64,000 nucleotides of DNA, from contig CAWFFB010000012.1 in assembly GCA_963814975.1 (NCBI GenBank), forward strand, positions 62,001 through 126,000, given 5' to 3'. This document shows positions 18,037 to 27,134 of this stretch, piece by piece. This DNA is from CAVUXJ01 sp963814975. Lineage in GTDB: Bacteria; Acidobacteriota; Vicinamibacteria; Vicinamibacterales; CAVVIG01. A program made the position numbers and the translations under genes. Under the pieces are notes generated by a model that saw only the letters and a program-made list of their open reading frames with translations, had not been told where the DNA came from and searched no databases. Each line of letters starts with the position of its first letter. The stretch's first letter is position 1.

Positions 18037-18921
18037 TCAGTCGTAGTACAGCGGCGACTTCCTCAGGCGGGCGTTCGCGCCGATGTCGTGCTGAATCCAC
18101 AACTGGGCGCCGGTCTTCTGGAGAAACTCGTCGATCGCTGCCCGGGAGGCCTGCGTCAGTTCCTGGTTGTCATTGTTCGGAATCTTCTTCAGCGCCCGCT
18201 CGGCCGCGTAGTGATACAGATCGCCGGTCAACACCACTCCGCCGCTCACGGGGAGCTTGACGAAGAGCGACTGATGGCCAGGCGTATGGCCGGGGGTCGA
18301 CTTGATGATGACGGCGCCGTCGCCAAACACGTCGTGGTCGCCGGTCAGCTCGAGGGCGCGACTGTTGGCAAGGGCACTGTAGGTGGGAAACGCGGCGGTC
18401 GTTTGCGCCTGGGCGCTGAACATCGCTTGCCGCTCGGCCCGTTGAACGAGCCAGGTGGATCCCGCGTAGTCGTTCGCATTCGCGACGTGATCGGCATGAC
18501 CGTGCGAGACGGCAAGGTACGTCACATCGGACGGTTTGTATCCGAGCTCCGCGAGCTGCCCGCTCAGCGTTCGTTGCGCCCTGTTGCGATTGCCCGCGGT
18601 GCCCACAGGAAGGTCCACACCTCCTGGTTTGATCTGGGCGTCGGGAATGATGCCGACGTCCCACAGGAGCGTCCCTTTCGGATGCGCGACCAGGTAGCAC
18701 GCATCGGCGAAATTGGTGTCTCCGACCTGTTCGCGCGTCAGGTTATAGGTGGTCGGCTCTCCGCGGACCAGCACGCCGCAGTCGAAGACATACAGTCGTA
18801 CCGACTGGACGCGCGGCGCACGGCTCTGTGCGGCCACGCTTCCCAGGGCCGAGAAAATGCCGATGATGGACGCAACGAGTAACATCTGCCTGGCTCGCTC
18901 GCCTCGTCCGCCCCATGACAT
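18037..18921 (-). CDS. Exported metallo-beta-lactamase-fold hydrolase, N-acyl homoserine lactonase-like
   Basis: A 294-residue protein with signal peptide (LLVASIIGIFSALGSVAAQS) and the AttM/AiiA-type MBL fold. The metal motif HxHxDH is intact in LAVSHGHADHVANANDYAGS, the second-shell His lies in STPGHTPGHQSLFV, and the bridging Asp in LTGDLYHY. AHL lactonases are mostly cytoplasmic, so an exported member could act on periplasmic lactones or other esters. AAAGGAG lies 6 bases upstream of the ATG. Convergent with the PQQ dehydrogenase and divergent from the sulfite-oxidase-like gene. Confidence 0.82.
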   Translation of the reverse strand: MSWGGRGERARQMLLVASIIGIFSALGSVAAQSRAPRVQSVRLYVFDCGVLVRGEPTTYNLTREQVGDTNFADACYLVAHPKGTLLWDVGIIPDAQIKPGGVDLPVGTAGNRNRAQRTLSGQLAELGYKPSDVTYLAVSHGHADHVANANDYAGSTWLVQRAERQAMFSAQAQTTAAFPTYSALANSRALELTGDHDVFGDGAVIIKSTPGHTPGHQSLFVKLPVSGGVVLTGDLYHYAAERALKKIPNNDNQELTQASRAAIDEFLQKTGAQLWIQHDIGANARLRKSPLYYD

Positions 18922-19031
18922 ACGATCTCCTTTCGGATTCGCGGGCCGTGTGGCCCTGCGGTCGTGCCGCAGAATAACCCGATTCCGGGGTATGTCTGCA
19001 GGATTTGCAATCCCGCAAGCTGGAAGGCCTC

Positions 19032-20402
19032 ATGGATTTCGCGCGTAGACAATTCTTCCTGTTCGTCGCCGGCGCCTTCCTTCAGCCCACGGTGGATCGC
19101 CCAAAGCGCAACATGCTGGTGCGCTCGGTTCGACCCGAGGACCTGGAGATGCCGCTTTCCGGCTTCGCCGACTACATCACACCGATCGAGCACTTCTTCG
19201 TCCGATCCCACGTCTATGCGCCGCGCGTGAACCTGAACGACTGGCGATTGACGATCGACGGCGGGGTGGCCACCCCGCTGACGATGACGATGGAAGAGCT
19301 GAAACAACTTCCTGCCGTCGAACTAGTGAGCGTCCTCGAGTGCGCCGGCAACGGACGTGGGTTCTACGAACCCTCGATGCCAGGCCTGCAATGGGGACAT
19401 GGCGGCGTCGGGAACGGACGCTGGCGAGGGGTGAGGCTGGCCGACGTCCTCAGGCGGGTCGGGGTGAACGAATCAGCGAGAGAAATCCTCTTCAACGGCG
19501 CGGATGTGCCGATTGGCACGATGCCGGACTTCCAGCGCTCGATCCCCATCAAGAAAGCGCTCGATACGAATACGCTGCTCGCCTTCGAACTGAACGGCGA
19601 GCCGCTTCCCGTGGCGCACGGTTTTCCACTACGCGTCGTGTCGCCCGGCTGGGCGGGCGATTCATGGATCAAATGGCTGACCGTCGATTTCGGTCCTCGG
19701 CAGCGAGCACGAGGGGTTCTGGATGAAGCGCGCGTACCGGCATCCCGGAAGACCCGTTCAGCCGGGGACGGCTGTCCCCCTCGAACAGATGCAGCCGGTC
19801 ACCAGCCTCCCTGTCAAGAGCGTCATCGCTGCGCCACTCGATGGATCGCACGTGGTCGTCGGCAGACCGGTCAGAATTTTCGGTGCGGCCTGGAGCGGTG
19901 ATGCGGGCCCGGTGACAGCCGTCGACGTCAGCACCGATCGAGGGCGCAGCTGGAGACCTGCAAACCTGAATCGCAACCAGCGCACCCCGTTCGGCTGGCG
20001 GCAGTGGGAATACAGCTGGACGCCGTCTCGGGAGGCGTACCATACGCATCCTGTCGCGGGCCCGTGATGCGGCAGGCAACACTCAACCGCTGGACCAGGA
20101 GTGGAACCCCTCCGGCTATGCATGGAACGTGGTACCCGCGCGTTGGCGTCACCGTGGTCAAAGCGCTGTCCGACATCGCCCCGCCGGCGCGCCCGCTCGA
20201 CCCCAGCCCTCGACAGAGCAACGAACCTGGCGAGTGCGTTGTGTGCCACGATGACGACGTCATTCGCCAACAGCGGCTCACGCGCGCTCAGTGGGATGCC
20301 GAACTGAACAAGATGATCGGCTGGGGCGCCAACGTGAAAGACGAGGATCGAGGCAAGCTGCTCGACTATCTGTCCAGCAATTTCGGCCCGCGGCGCCGTT
20401 AG
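19032..20402 (+). CDS. Sulfite oxidase-like molybdopterin enzyme with C-terminal c-type heme, frameshifted
   Basis: The N-terminus is a Tat signal (MDFARRQFFLFVAGAF). The molybdopterin domain shows LNDWRLTIDGGV, the Mo-ligand Cys in SVLECAGNGRGFYEP, and HGFPLRVVSPGWAGDSWIKW. After an indel near 19693 the dimerisation domain continues (GSEHEGFWMKRAYRHPG, VSTDRGRSWRPANL, QWEYSWTP). After another near 20045 it reads DAAGNTQPLDQEWNPSGYAW. A tail with one heme c site (GECVVCHDDD) and a cytochrome-like helix ends the protein. This fuses the catalytic (SorA-like) and cytochrome (SorB-like) parts. GGAAGG lies before the ATG. Whether the shifts are real is unclear. Confidence 0.78.
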
Positions 20403-20569
20403 GGATGCCAGCCAGACCGTTCTTCACGCCCCGAGCGTCGGCCGGACTCACGCCGACGGTCTTGCCGTCGCCGCCGCCCTCCGATTCGGAGTAGCCCGGG
20501 AAAGCAGGCGCGCTACAAGGCTCCCGCGCCTCGGGCGGCGGACGCTACGCGCGGAAAAATGGTCCACGG

Positions 20570-21481
20570 TCACCGGGGCGGCTTGGCGGTTTTGTCCGCG
20601 GAGTCTGCCACCGGGATCCTCTTGTCGTCAGCATCGAGCTGCTCGCCCTCGTAACACGAGTCCTCCAGCAGCTGAAACCCCTCTTGCTTGATGCGTGAGT
20701 ACGTGAACGCCATCTTCCAGGGCCGCGAATACACCTTCGGGTCCTCCATCGTGGCTTCGTAGTTGATCGTGTCACCGTCGACGAACGTCCAGCGTTCCAG
20801 CACCCTCAACCCGTCGCTGTGGAAGTTGCCGGCCCAGTCCAGCCACGGCCTGTCGTTGTGATTGGTGACGGTGACGACGAGGCTGTTTCCCTCCCAGCGG
20901 CCACGGGAATCGCCCATCCACAGCTTGATATTGGCGGCGGCATGCGGTCGTCCGTCGACCGGAATGACACGAGCCGCGTGCAGCCGGTCGAAGAGGAGCA
21001 CGAAGAATCCGGAACTCTGCACAATCTGGAATGTCGGCGGCACGCCCTCGTACTGTGCCCGTGGGACTCCGGGCATCACGCAGCGCGTGACCACGGGATC
21101 ACGAAGCTCCGGATTGGGATTGGAGATATTGCGGAACCGCTCCTCCTGGACCGCGGCTGCCCATGGCTGGTACGGCACTTTTCCATCCGGCGGATCCACA
21201 ATCGCCGATCCCGCCCTCGGCTTGATCGAGACCATCTTGTTGTGTGTCGGCTCAGATCCCTCTTCGATGTTCTGAAAAAACGGCGGCGCCGACGCAGACA
21301 TCGCCCAGAATCCCTGCACGTCGGGCTGCCCATCCGGCGTGCGGGATGGAACCGAAGGCCTTGTTACAGCCGGTTTCTGCCCTTGCCCGGCGGACCTTGT
21401 CGTCTGGCCCAGGAGCGGGGCCACTGCCACAACAAGCGTGAGGACGACGGCGGCTGACGATGCGGGAATCAGAGCGCTCAC
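20570..21481 (-). CDS. Exported hypothetical protein of the 'TPDGQPDVQGFW' family
   Basis: A 303-residue protein with a signal peptide (SSAAVVLTLVVAVAPLLGQ). The mature protein begins RTPDGQPDVQGFW, a signature of a large family of uncharacterised exported proteins seen in many copies in acidobacteria and some proteobacteria. Further conserved-looking blocks are TRCVMPGVPRAQY, GDSRGRWEGNSLVVTVTN and LRVLERWTFVDGDTINYEAT. The last resembles a lipocalin-like beta strand pattern. No catalytic motif is recognised. Convergent with the sulfite-oxidase-like gene; monocistronic. Confidence 0.75.
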   Translation of the reverse strand: MSALIPASSAAVVLTLVVAVAPLLGQTTRSAGQGQKPAVTRPSVPSRTPDGQPDVQGFWAMSASAPPFFQNIEEGSEPTHNKMVSIKPRAGSAIVDPPDGKVPYQPWAAAVQEERFRNISNPNPELRDPVVTRCVMPGVPRAQYEGVPPTFQIVQSSGFFVLLFDRLHAARVIPVDGRPHAAANIKLWMGDSRGRWEGNSLVVTVTNHNDRPWLDWAGNFHSDGLRVLERWTFVDGDTINYEATMEDPKVYSRPWKMAFTYSRIKQEGFQLLEDSCYEGEQLDADDKRIPVADSADKTAKPPR

Positions 21482-21877
21482 GTGGACCTCCGTTCAGCGG
21501 AAAGCGTCGGCTATCCCGCTGCCGATTATGACCCGGGTGACGGAAGGTGCGGCCTGGATATTGGCCAGAAGTCAAAAGCTCCGGTCGGTTGGGGACAATT
21601 TAGACATAAAGGTGTCTTGAGTCATATTATGGCTCATTAATGTGTCGATATGAAGCATGAGAAGCAAATTGTGTGGATGCACATACTTACAGGACAAAGT
21701 GGTGCTGATACTGGCTCGGCGTGTTCATTTACGTAACACAGACGCAACAGACACCGATTCGCCTCCACACATGTAATCACGCGAACTGATTGCTGTTCAA
21801 CGGGTTAGCAACCCTCGTCCTTTGCGGCTCCGCTCTTGCTGTCGGATCGGTGAAAGGAAAAGGGATAGAAGCTCCTC
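21482..21877. other. Intergenic region, AT-rich, no gene seen
   Basis: Nearly 400 bases between divergent genes, AT-richer than the surroundings around 21600-21760. It probably holds promoters for the exported protein to the left and the zinc-ribbon gene to the right. I see no clear hairpin or operator. Confidence 0.4.
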
Positions 21878-22120
21878 ATGATCATTCAAGCGGCGACGAG
21901 ATTCACGTGCGTTCACCGATATATCGCGACAGCCACCGCTGACGCCGATCGGTGGCTCTTTGTTTGCGACCGTTGCGCGCATCGGACGGAACTGCTGCCG
22001 CTCGAGCGCTCCGCGCTGTTCGGTCAGTTGCTCACCTTTCCGTCGGCATCGATCGGAGTCGAGCACGGAGAAGCGGCCGCCGGCCGCTATCCACAACCGT
22101 CGGTGGTTCAATCTGCGTAG
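21878..22120 (+). CDS. Small zinc-ribbon-like protein (80 aa)
   Basis: An 80-residue protein with a knuckle WLFVCDRCAHRTELLPLE and an earlier Cys/His pair (FTCVHRY) that could complete a metal site. No enzyme motif is seen. It is followed 12 bases later by another small gene on the same strand, so the two are probably one transcript. Function unknown; the composition and the neighbouring strong ribosome binding site support it as real. Confidence 0.5.
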   Translation: MIIQAATRFTCVHRYIATATADADRWLFVCDRCAHRTELLPLERSALFGQLLTFPSASIGVEHGEAAAGRYPQPSVVQSA

Positions 22121-22132
22121 GAGGACGTGACC

Positions 22133-22321
22133 ATGGGCCTGTTTCGGCATCCGCATCTGATTCGGGGAATCGTGCACACCACACAAGGGAGTTTCACGAT
22201 CAGCCGCGGCCTTGTGAGTGCGCCCGACGAGGTCGGCGACTCTCAAGGCTGGGTACGACTGGAGCCCGAGGACCCGCGCGACAGGCCCGCTCGGCGGGAT
22301 GCCATGCCACTCCAGTTCTGA
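22133..22321 (+). CDS. Small hypothetical protein (62 aa)
   Basis: A 62-residue product, MGLFRHPHLIRGIVHTTQGS onwards, with a beta-rich look and an acidic Glu/Asp/Pro stretch near the end. The ATG is chosen over a GTG two codons earlier because AGGAGG lies 8 bases before the ATG and only 2 before the GTG. It follows the zinc-ribbon gene closely. No homologous family is recognised. Confidence 0.5.
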   Translation: MGLFRHPHLIRGIVHTTQGSFTISRGLVSAPDEVGDSQGWVRLEPEDPRDRPARRDAMPLQF

Positions 22322-22466
22322 GACACCCCCGCGACGGCTTTCGCGCCGAGAACGAGGAACAACCCGAACCTGCAAACGGTTGAAATGCGTCCGCCCGCAG
22401 GCAGACGCCGAAGGTGGAATCAGAAGAAGGACGTCGGCCTAGCGCAATAGCCCAGGTGCAGCACCC

Positions 22467-23390
22467 CTATTCCTGATTCAACGTGATCTGGATGCTCTTC
22501 CGGTACCGGACAGGAGTCCCGTTTCTGGTCGCCGGCAGGTATTTCCAGTTGCGGCTCGCCGAGAGGATGAACGCGTCGTAGACTGGGTGTATTGACGTCC
22601 GTACGGTCGTCTGCTGGACGTTGCCTGTCTCGTCGATGACCAGATCGAACACGCCTGTTCCGGTTTGGCCCTTCAGAATACGCCGGAGTTGCCCCGGTAT
22701 CACCGGTGTGCGCTGATCGACAATCGAGGGCGGCGTCACGCCGTCGTCTTCCGGTCCGTAGCTCGACGACGCTGCGACACGCTGAACCGGCAGGGGGGGA
22801 GCGATCGGCTGCGCAGCTCCAGATGCCACCGGGCTCACGACAGGCGCGGGTGCGGGCGGCGACACTTGATCAGCTGCATGAGTCAAATCGAGAAAACCGT
22901 CGACGAGCACCTGAAGGTCCGCGAGTCCCTCGTCCCACGCCCCAAGCTTTTGAGCGCTGGCGAGCATCCGGCGCGCGTCGTTCAGATGGACCTTCGCGCT
23001 CTCCGGTTTCTTCCCGTCGAGATCCGCCCTGGCGGTCCTGTACTCGCTGCGGATCAACACAGGCAACAAACGCTTGCGCACGTTCTGGAACATCGCCTCG
23101 ATCCGCGGCGCCGCCTCTTCGAGCTCCACCAGCGGTTCGCGTCGAATGAGCAACTCCGCCACCGTCTCGGCCTCCGCTGTCCGCCCGAGGGCGTACAGAC
23201 TGAAGGCGCGGTACATATCAACCTGTCGAGCAATCTCCCCGGCGGGCGACTCGATGCCCGCCAACGTGGTCAGCGCCTCCTCGTAGCTGGCCGAGGCATA
23301 GAGATCCTTGGCGGCGAGCAACGGATCCTGAGCCGCGAGAGCCGCAGGCACGGCAGCCAGAAGCAGTCCGACTATGACGATCGCCTTCAT
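22467..23390 (-). CDS. TonB C-terminal domain (energy transducer TonB-like) protein
   Basis: A 307-residue exported protein. Signal peptide MKAIVIVGLLLAAVPAALAA, then helical TPR-like repeats (ASYEEALTTLAG, YRAFSLYALGRTAEAETVAE), a Pro/Ala-rich linker, and a TonB_C-type domain near the end (GTGVFDLVIDETGNVQQTTV, ASRNWKYLPATRNGTPVRYR, SIQITLNQE). Classic TonB has an N-terminal membrane anchor and a long Pro-rich stretch; here the domain follows a repeat domain, so a role other than receptor energising is possible. Start chosen at the ATG preceded by GAGGGA. Located 16 bases after the PEGA gene, likely one operon. Confidence 0.8.
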   Translation of the reverse strand: MKAIVIVGLLLAAVPAALAAQDPLLAAKDLYASASYEEALTTLAGIESPAGEIARQVDMYRAFSLYALGRTAEAETVAELLIRREPLVELEEAAPRIEAMFQNVRKRLLPVLIRSEYRTARADLDGKKPESAKVHLNDARRMLASAQKLGAWDEGLADLQVLVDGFLDLTHAADQVSPPAPAPVVSPVASGAAQPIAPPLPVQRVAASSSYGPEDDGVTPPSIVDQRTPVIPGQLRRILKGQTGTGVFDLVIDETGNVQQTTVRTSIHPVYDAFILSASRNWKYLPATRNGTPVRYRKSIQITLNQE

Positions 23391-23406
23391 GCTCAATCCC
23401 TCGTCT

Positions 23407-24651
23407 TCAGTTCGCAAAATCCGCGGCGAAACGATTCGGTCCGTTGATGGTCACCGTCACTGTCTGCCGGCGCTCTCCAAGCCGCGGATGACGAAAGACG
23501 ACCTCGTGCACGCCAATCGGGACCTGCAGATTCGAGATCGGCGTCTGGCCGACGCTCTTTCCATCGATCGCGATGTCGGCCCACGGGCGTGCGTTGGCGC
23601 TCACCATCGCCGCCGGGGCGTCGATGCGTACGGCGGTGGTCGATCCGGCCGCCACATCGACCCGCCGAACCTCGCGATAGTCGAGCGCGCGGTTCACCAG
23701 GACGATCTCGTGGCGGCCCGTCGTCAGCATGATCTTCGCGAGATCGCCGCGGCCGATCACCTCCGCGTTCTCGAGAACGTCGACATCGAACGGGGCCCTC
23801 ACCGATATCCAGCCGCCAAGCGCCCCCGCGACCTTCGGCAGCGAGAACACGAGCGACGCGACCGCGCCCTGTTCCACGCGTACCGTCCGTTCCGCAGACC
23901 CGCTATCGCTTGTCGCGGTCACTCGGTATTCACCGGCCTTCAGGTCGGAGATCGTCAGGGGAGCCACGCCGCGCGCGTGCCCATCGACGTTGATGCCGTC
24001 GACGTTGATGCGGGCCCCCGGCGGATCGGTGACGACCGCGAGGCCAGTGGCCGTGATGGGCGATGTCTTCAGGTCAAAGTACTGGGTAATCTGATCGCCA
24101 GGAGCGATCGTCAGCGGCACGACCCGTTCGTCGACTCCCCCGCCAATCGTCATCTTATGGGCGCCCGGATTCAGCGACAAGGTCAATGGCGTCACGCCGC
24201 GAACCGTTCCATCGATGAGGACCGGGGCGCCGGGCGGCTGCGTCTCCACCTTCAGAATACCGGGGCGCATTTCGGGGACCGGCACGCGAAGCAGAACCAT
24301 CCGGGTCACGGCGACGCTTCCGAGACAGGCGATTCCGACCAGAAAGGCGATCGCGACCGCGGCCATCCTGCGACTCGTCGGTCGCGGCGAACCACTGCCG
24401 GCGCCTGGCGTGTCGGGCGTGGGTGCACCTTCCGCTGCAAAAGCCAGCAGTGGATCAGCGCCGACCGAGGAAGCCACCGCTGTCGTCTGGCTGGGTAGGC
24501 CGCCGGTCAGACGGCTGAACCACCCACGGGACTTCAGTCCGCCATGGGACCCATCCGGCACCGAGCGGCGTGTCGGAACAGCGGCGGTCTCAGACGAGGG
24601 TGCGACGGTTCGCGACGCCAAAGGCGTATCAATGCGCGCATGTGGTTGCAT
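23407..24651 (-). CDS. Membrane-anchored PEGA-domain protein
   Basis: A 414-residue protein. The first ~90 residues are low-complexity and probably cytoplasmic, then comes a transmembrane helix (AAVAIAFLVGIACLGSVAV), then PEGA-type beta domains: GILKVETQPPGAPVLIDGTV, LAVVTDPPGARINVDG and WADIAIDGKSVGQTPISNLQ. PEGA domains are thought to bind surface components or proteins. A 5-residue insertion (INVDG twice) comes from a 15-bp tandem duplication. AGGAA lies 9 bases before the ATG. First gene of an operon with the TonB-domain protein. Confidence 0.8.
   Translation of the reverse strand: MQPHARIDTPLASRTVAPSSETAAVPTRRSVPDGSHGGLKSRGWFSRLTGGLPSQTTAVASSVGADPLLAFAAEGAPTPDTPGAGSGSPRPTSRRMAAVAIAFLVGIACLGSVAVTRMVLLRVPVPEMRPGILKVETQPPGAPVLIDGTVRGVTPLTLSLNPGAHKMTIGGGVDERVVPLTIAPGDQITQYFDLKTSPITATGLAVVTDPPGARINVDGINVDGHARGVAPLTISDLKAGEYRVTATSDSGSAERTVRVEQGAVASLVFSLPKVAGALGGWISVRAPFDVDVLENAEVIGRGDLAKIMLTTGRHEIVLVNRALDYREVRRVDVAAGSTTAVRIDAPAAMVSANARPWADIAIDGKSVGQTPISNLQVPIGVHEVVFRHPRLGERRQTVTVTINGPNRFAADFAN
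23981..24010. repeat. 15-bp tandem duplication inside the PEGA gene
   Basis: Two adjacent 15-base units (CCATCGACGTTGATG and CCGTCGACGTTGATG) differing at one base. They encode INVDG-INVDG within a PEGA repeat, lengthening a loop by five residues without breaking the frame. Confidence 0.8.
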
Positions 24652-25020
24652 GGAACTATTTCCTGGGTTACCCGATCACGAATTCGGACGTCCGCCTGGT
24701 CTGAAGCGTCCCGGTGAACGCCAATGTCATGCCAACGCTGAGGTGGCTGTGAGGAGCGGGCAGCGTTCGATTCTCCTAGCTAACCGGCAGGTTTTCCGCA
24801 ATCTCAGGCATTTAAAGACCTTCGCCAGGGAGACTTTTATTCATGAATACGATGACTTTCCTCGGCCTGCCCGAAAACAGGCGCCGGCTGCGCTATTGAC
24901 GACTGGCCCTCGACGCGCAGGGCGAGCTGCCACGTTTTCAACAGCCGGTATCACGCGTGCCATAAGAATGCTCGATTGGCTATAAAAAGGAGCTCGATTG
25001 GCTATAAAAAGGAGAGAGCG
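24652..25020. other. Intergenic region before the VOC gene
   Basis: No convincing gene on either strand. It separates divergent genes, so it should contain two promoters, but I could not fix either. Its right end carries a perfect 22-bp tandem duplication, listed separately. Confidence 0.4.
24971..25014 (+). repeat. Perfect 22-bp tandem duplication carrying a ribosome binding site
   Basis: Two identical 22-base copies, each beginning CTCGATTGGC and ending AAAAAGGAG. Each copy ends in AAGGAG. The second AAGGAG lies about 6 bases before the ATG of the glyoxalase-type gene, so the duplication gave the gene two tandem Shine-Dalgarno sequences. Confidence 0.9.
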
Positions 25021-25385
25021 ATGGCGAATCCATTCGTCCACGTTGAGCTGAATACGACGGACCCTGCCAAGGCGAAGGCCTTTTACGGGTCGTTGTTCAG
25101 TTGGAAAATGGAAGACGTCCCGATGGGACCAGGTGCCATGTACACCATGGTGCAGCCAGGTGAAGGAACCGGAGGCGGCATCAGAAGCACCCGGTACCCG
25201 GTGCGCCGTCAGCGTGGCTGGCTTACGTCCTGGTCGACGACGTCAAGGCGTCAACCGAAAAGGCCCGATCGCTCGGCGCCCAGGTCATGAAAGACGTCAC
25301 CGAGGTGCCGGGGATGGGATGGTTCAGCATCATCCTCGATCCGACGGGCGCGGCGCTGGGTCTGTGGAAGGAAATGAAGAAGTAG
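25021..25385 (+). CDS. VOC family (glyoxalase/bleomycin resistance-like) protein, frameshifted
   Basis: A ~121-residue single-module VOC protein. The first half reads FVHVELNTTDPAKAKAFYGS and LFSWKMEDVPMGP. A one-base loss near 25190 shifts the frame, then PGAPSAWLAYVLVDDVKAST, EKARSLGAQVMKDVTEVPGM and SIILDPTGAALGLWK complete the beta-alpha-beta-beta-beta halves. The His of HVEL and the Glu end-strand position fit a metal-binding VOC site, but activity is unknown. A 22-bp duplication containing the ribosome binding site lies directly upstream. Confidence 0.78.
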
Positions 25386-25461
25386 CAATCGTCGAGGTGC
25401 CCGCCCCGGCCGTTCGCCTCGCGGGCACCTCGTATCTTCGGAATTGCCGTCCTGCCGTCCC

Positions 25462-26772
25462 TTAGTTCGTTCCGACGGCGGCCGCGAGTCTTCGCCCACC
25501 GACCCAGACCGAGTGAATCTGCCTGGTGTTCTTGATGTCGCTGAGCGGATCGGCGTTGAGCACCAGGAGATCGGCCTGTTTTCCAGGCTGGATAGCCCCT
25601 AACTGGTCGAGCTTCATCGCCGCAGCCGAGCCGCTGGTCGCTGCGACGAGCACCTGCATCGGCGTCATCCCGGCCTTCACCATCATCTCGAGTTCGACGT
25701 GTTCGAAGTAGCCCTGCCAGCGGCCGACCTGGGTTCCGCTGTCGGTGCCCATCGCAATTCTCACACCGCCATCCGAGAGGATCTTCAGATTGCGCGACGC
25801 CTGATCGAGCGCCTTCTTGATCATCTGAGCCTCGCCGCTTTGCGCCACCCTTTGCTGGAACGCCGGATCCTTGACCTGATCGAGCTGCCCGCGTGCGAAT
25901 GTCACGCCCTTCAGGAAGAACGGGTCGCTGAGGAATGCCGGCGTCGATTCGTACACGAACACCGCGAGATCGCGCGTGAGCGTCGGGACGTAGCTCACGT
26001 CGCGGCGCTTGAGCTCGGCAATGAAGGATGCATCGACGTCCTGATCGCGAATGCTGTGGCCGATGACGTCGAGGCCGGCGTTCACCATGCCCATCGCCTC
26101 GTGCAGGTAGAAGAGATGACAGGCGACTCGCAGCCCGCGCTTGTGCGCCTGGTCGATAACCGCCGAGTACACTTCCGGCGTCATGTCGCTCGGGACGCCA
26201 TTCATCCGGGTCTTGATGACGTAGACCCCCAGGTCGGCGTTGGCGTTGACGAGCTGCCGCGCCTCCTCGGCGGTTCTCGCAACCACCGCCGGACCCGCCG
26301 AGAACAGGCGGGCGTGATCGAGCGACGGGCTCGCGTTTTCGTCGTGCACTCTCACGCTTTCCTTCCCGTCGTCGCCCAGCGTCACGACGGCCGTCACGCC
26401 ATACTGCGCGTACAGCCGCATCTGCTGGACCAACTGGTCGCGAACCGGCAGTTTCTTGTCGCCGTTCGCCGAGTGCCCATGGGCGTTGATCATGCCCGGC
26501 ATCACGGTCTTGCCCGCCAGATTGACCTTGGTCGCGCCGGACGGAATCTTGACGGCAGCCGCCGTCCCAACGGATTCGATTCGGCCGTTAACGACGAGGA
26601 TGGTGGCCTGATCGAGCGGTGGCTGGCCGGTGCCGTCAATGACCCGGGCGCCGATCAGTGCGACGGTGGTGCCGGCGGGAGACTGCGCGAGCGAAGGGTG
26701 ATACGAATACGCCATCAGGACGAGCAGCGCGCCGATGGACGCTGCGCCCAGTCGCCGTGAACGGTGGACCAT
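25462..26772 (-). CDS. Exported amidohydrolase-family protein (imidazolonepropionase/prolidase-like)
   Basis: A 436-residue secreted metal-dependent hydrolase. Start at the ATG with AGAGG 7 bases upstream, giving a signal region (LGAASIGALLVLMAYSYHPS). Amidohydrolase markers: GTGQPPLDQATILVVNGRIE, GKTVMPGMINAHGHS (HxH), VYVIKTRMN (candidate carboxylated Lys), GLRVACHLF, DVIGHSIRD, RIAMGTDSGT (metal Asp) and the closing GAIQPGKQADLLVLNADPLS. Similar exported members cleave prolyl peptides or organophosphates; the substrate cannot be fixed. Convergent with the VOC gene. Confidence 0.87.
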   Translation of the reverse strand: MVHRSRRLGAASIGALLVLMAYSYHPSLAQSPAGTTVALIGARVIDGTGQPPLDQATILVVNGRIESVGTAAAVKIPSGATKVNLAGKTVMPGMINAHGHSANGDKKLPVRDQLVQQMRLYAQYGVTAVVTLGDDGKESVRVHDENASPSLDHARLFSAGPAVVARTAEEARQLVNANADLGVYVIKTRMNGVPSDMTPEVYSAVIDQAHKRGLRVACHLFYLHEAMGMVNAGLDVIGHSIRDQDVDASFIAELKRRDVSYVPTLTRDLAVFVYESTPAFLSDPFFLKGVTFARGQLDQVKDPAFQQRVAQSGEAQMIKKALDQASRNLKILSDGGVRIAMGTDSGTQVGRWQGYFEHVELEMMVKAGMTPMQVLVAATSGSAAAMKLDQLGAIQPGKQADLLVLNADPLSDIKNTRQIHSVWVGGRRLAAAVGTN

Positions 26773-27134
26773 GATGTACCTCTTGGCGGCGATTATCGCC
26801 GCTGACGAGAGGTTGTTCAAGGCTTCACTCAACGCACATCGCTCGCCTCGGCGGGGATCTCCCCGGGCCGCACGCCAGTGACACGCCGCCTATATCGTTG
26901 GTGTGACTGGGCATCTTGAATCGGGGTGACCTGCGGATGGACGCGGCGGTCGCCGGCTGCTCGATCAGTTGTCGGGGATCTGGCCCCCCGTTTTGCTCAG
27001 ACCACCTGGGTGGACCCCCTGCAGGATCTCGCCCCGCCGACACGGAGCTTGTGTTATCGTTTTGCGGTACTGGGCACGATCAGACAAACCATGGAAACGG
27101 CGGGGCCAGACCCCGCGACTTACGAGGAGGGCGC
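26773..27134. other. Intergenic region with a GGGGCCAGACCCC-type hairpin
   Basis: No gene seen. A hairpin GCGGGG-CCAGA-CCCCGC lies at 27100-27116, just before the ribosome binding site of the next gene. I recall similar 'ggggncagacccc' palindromes dispersed in acidobacterial genomes; a genome-wide count would test this. Confidence 0.4.
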
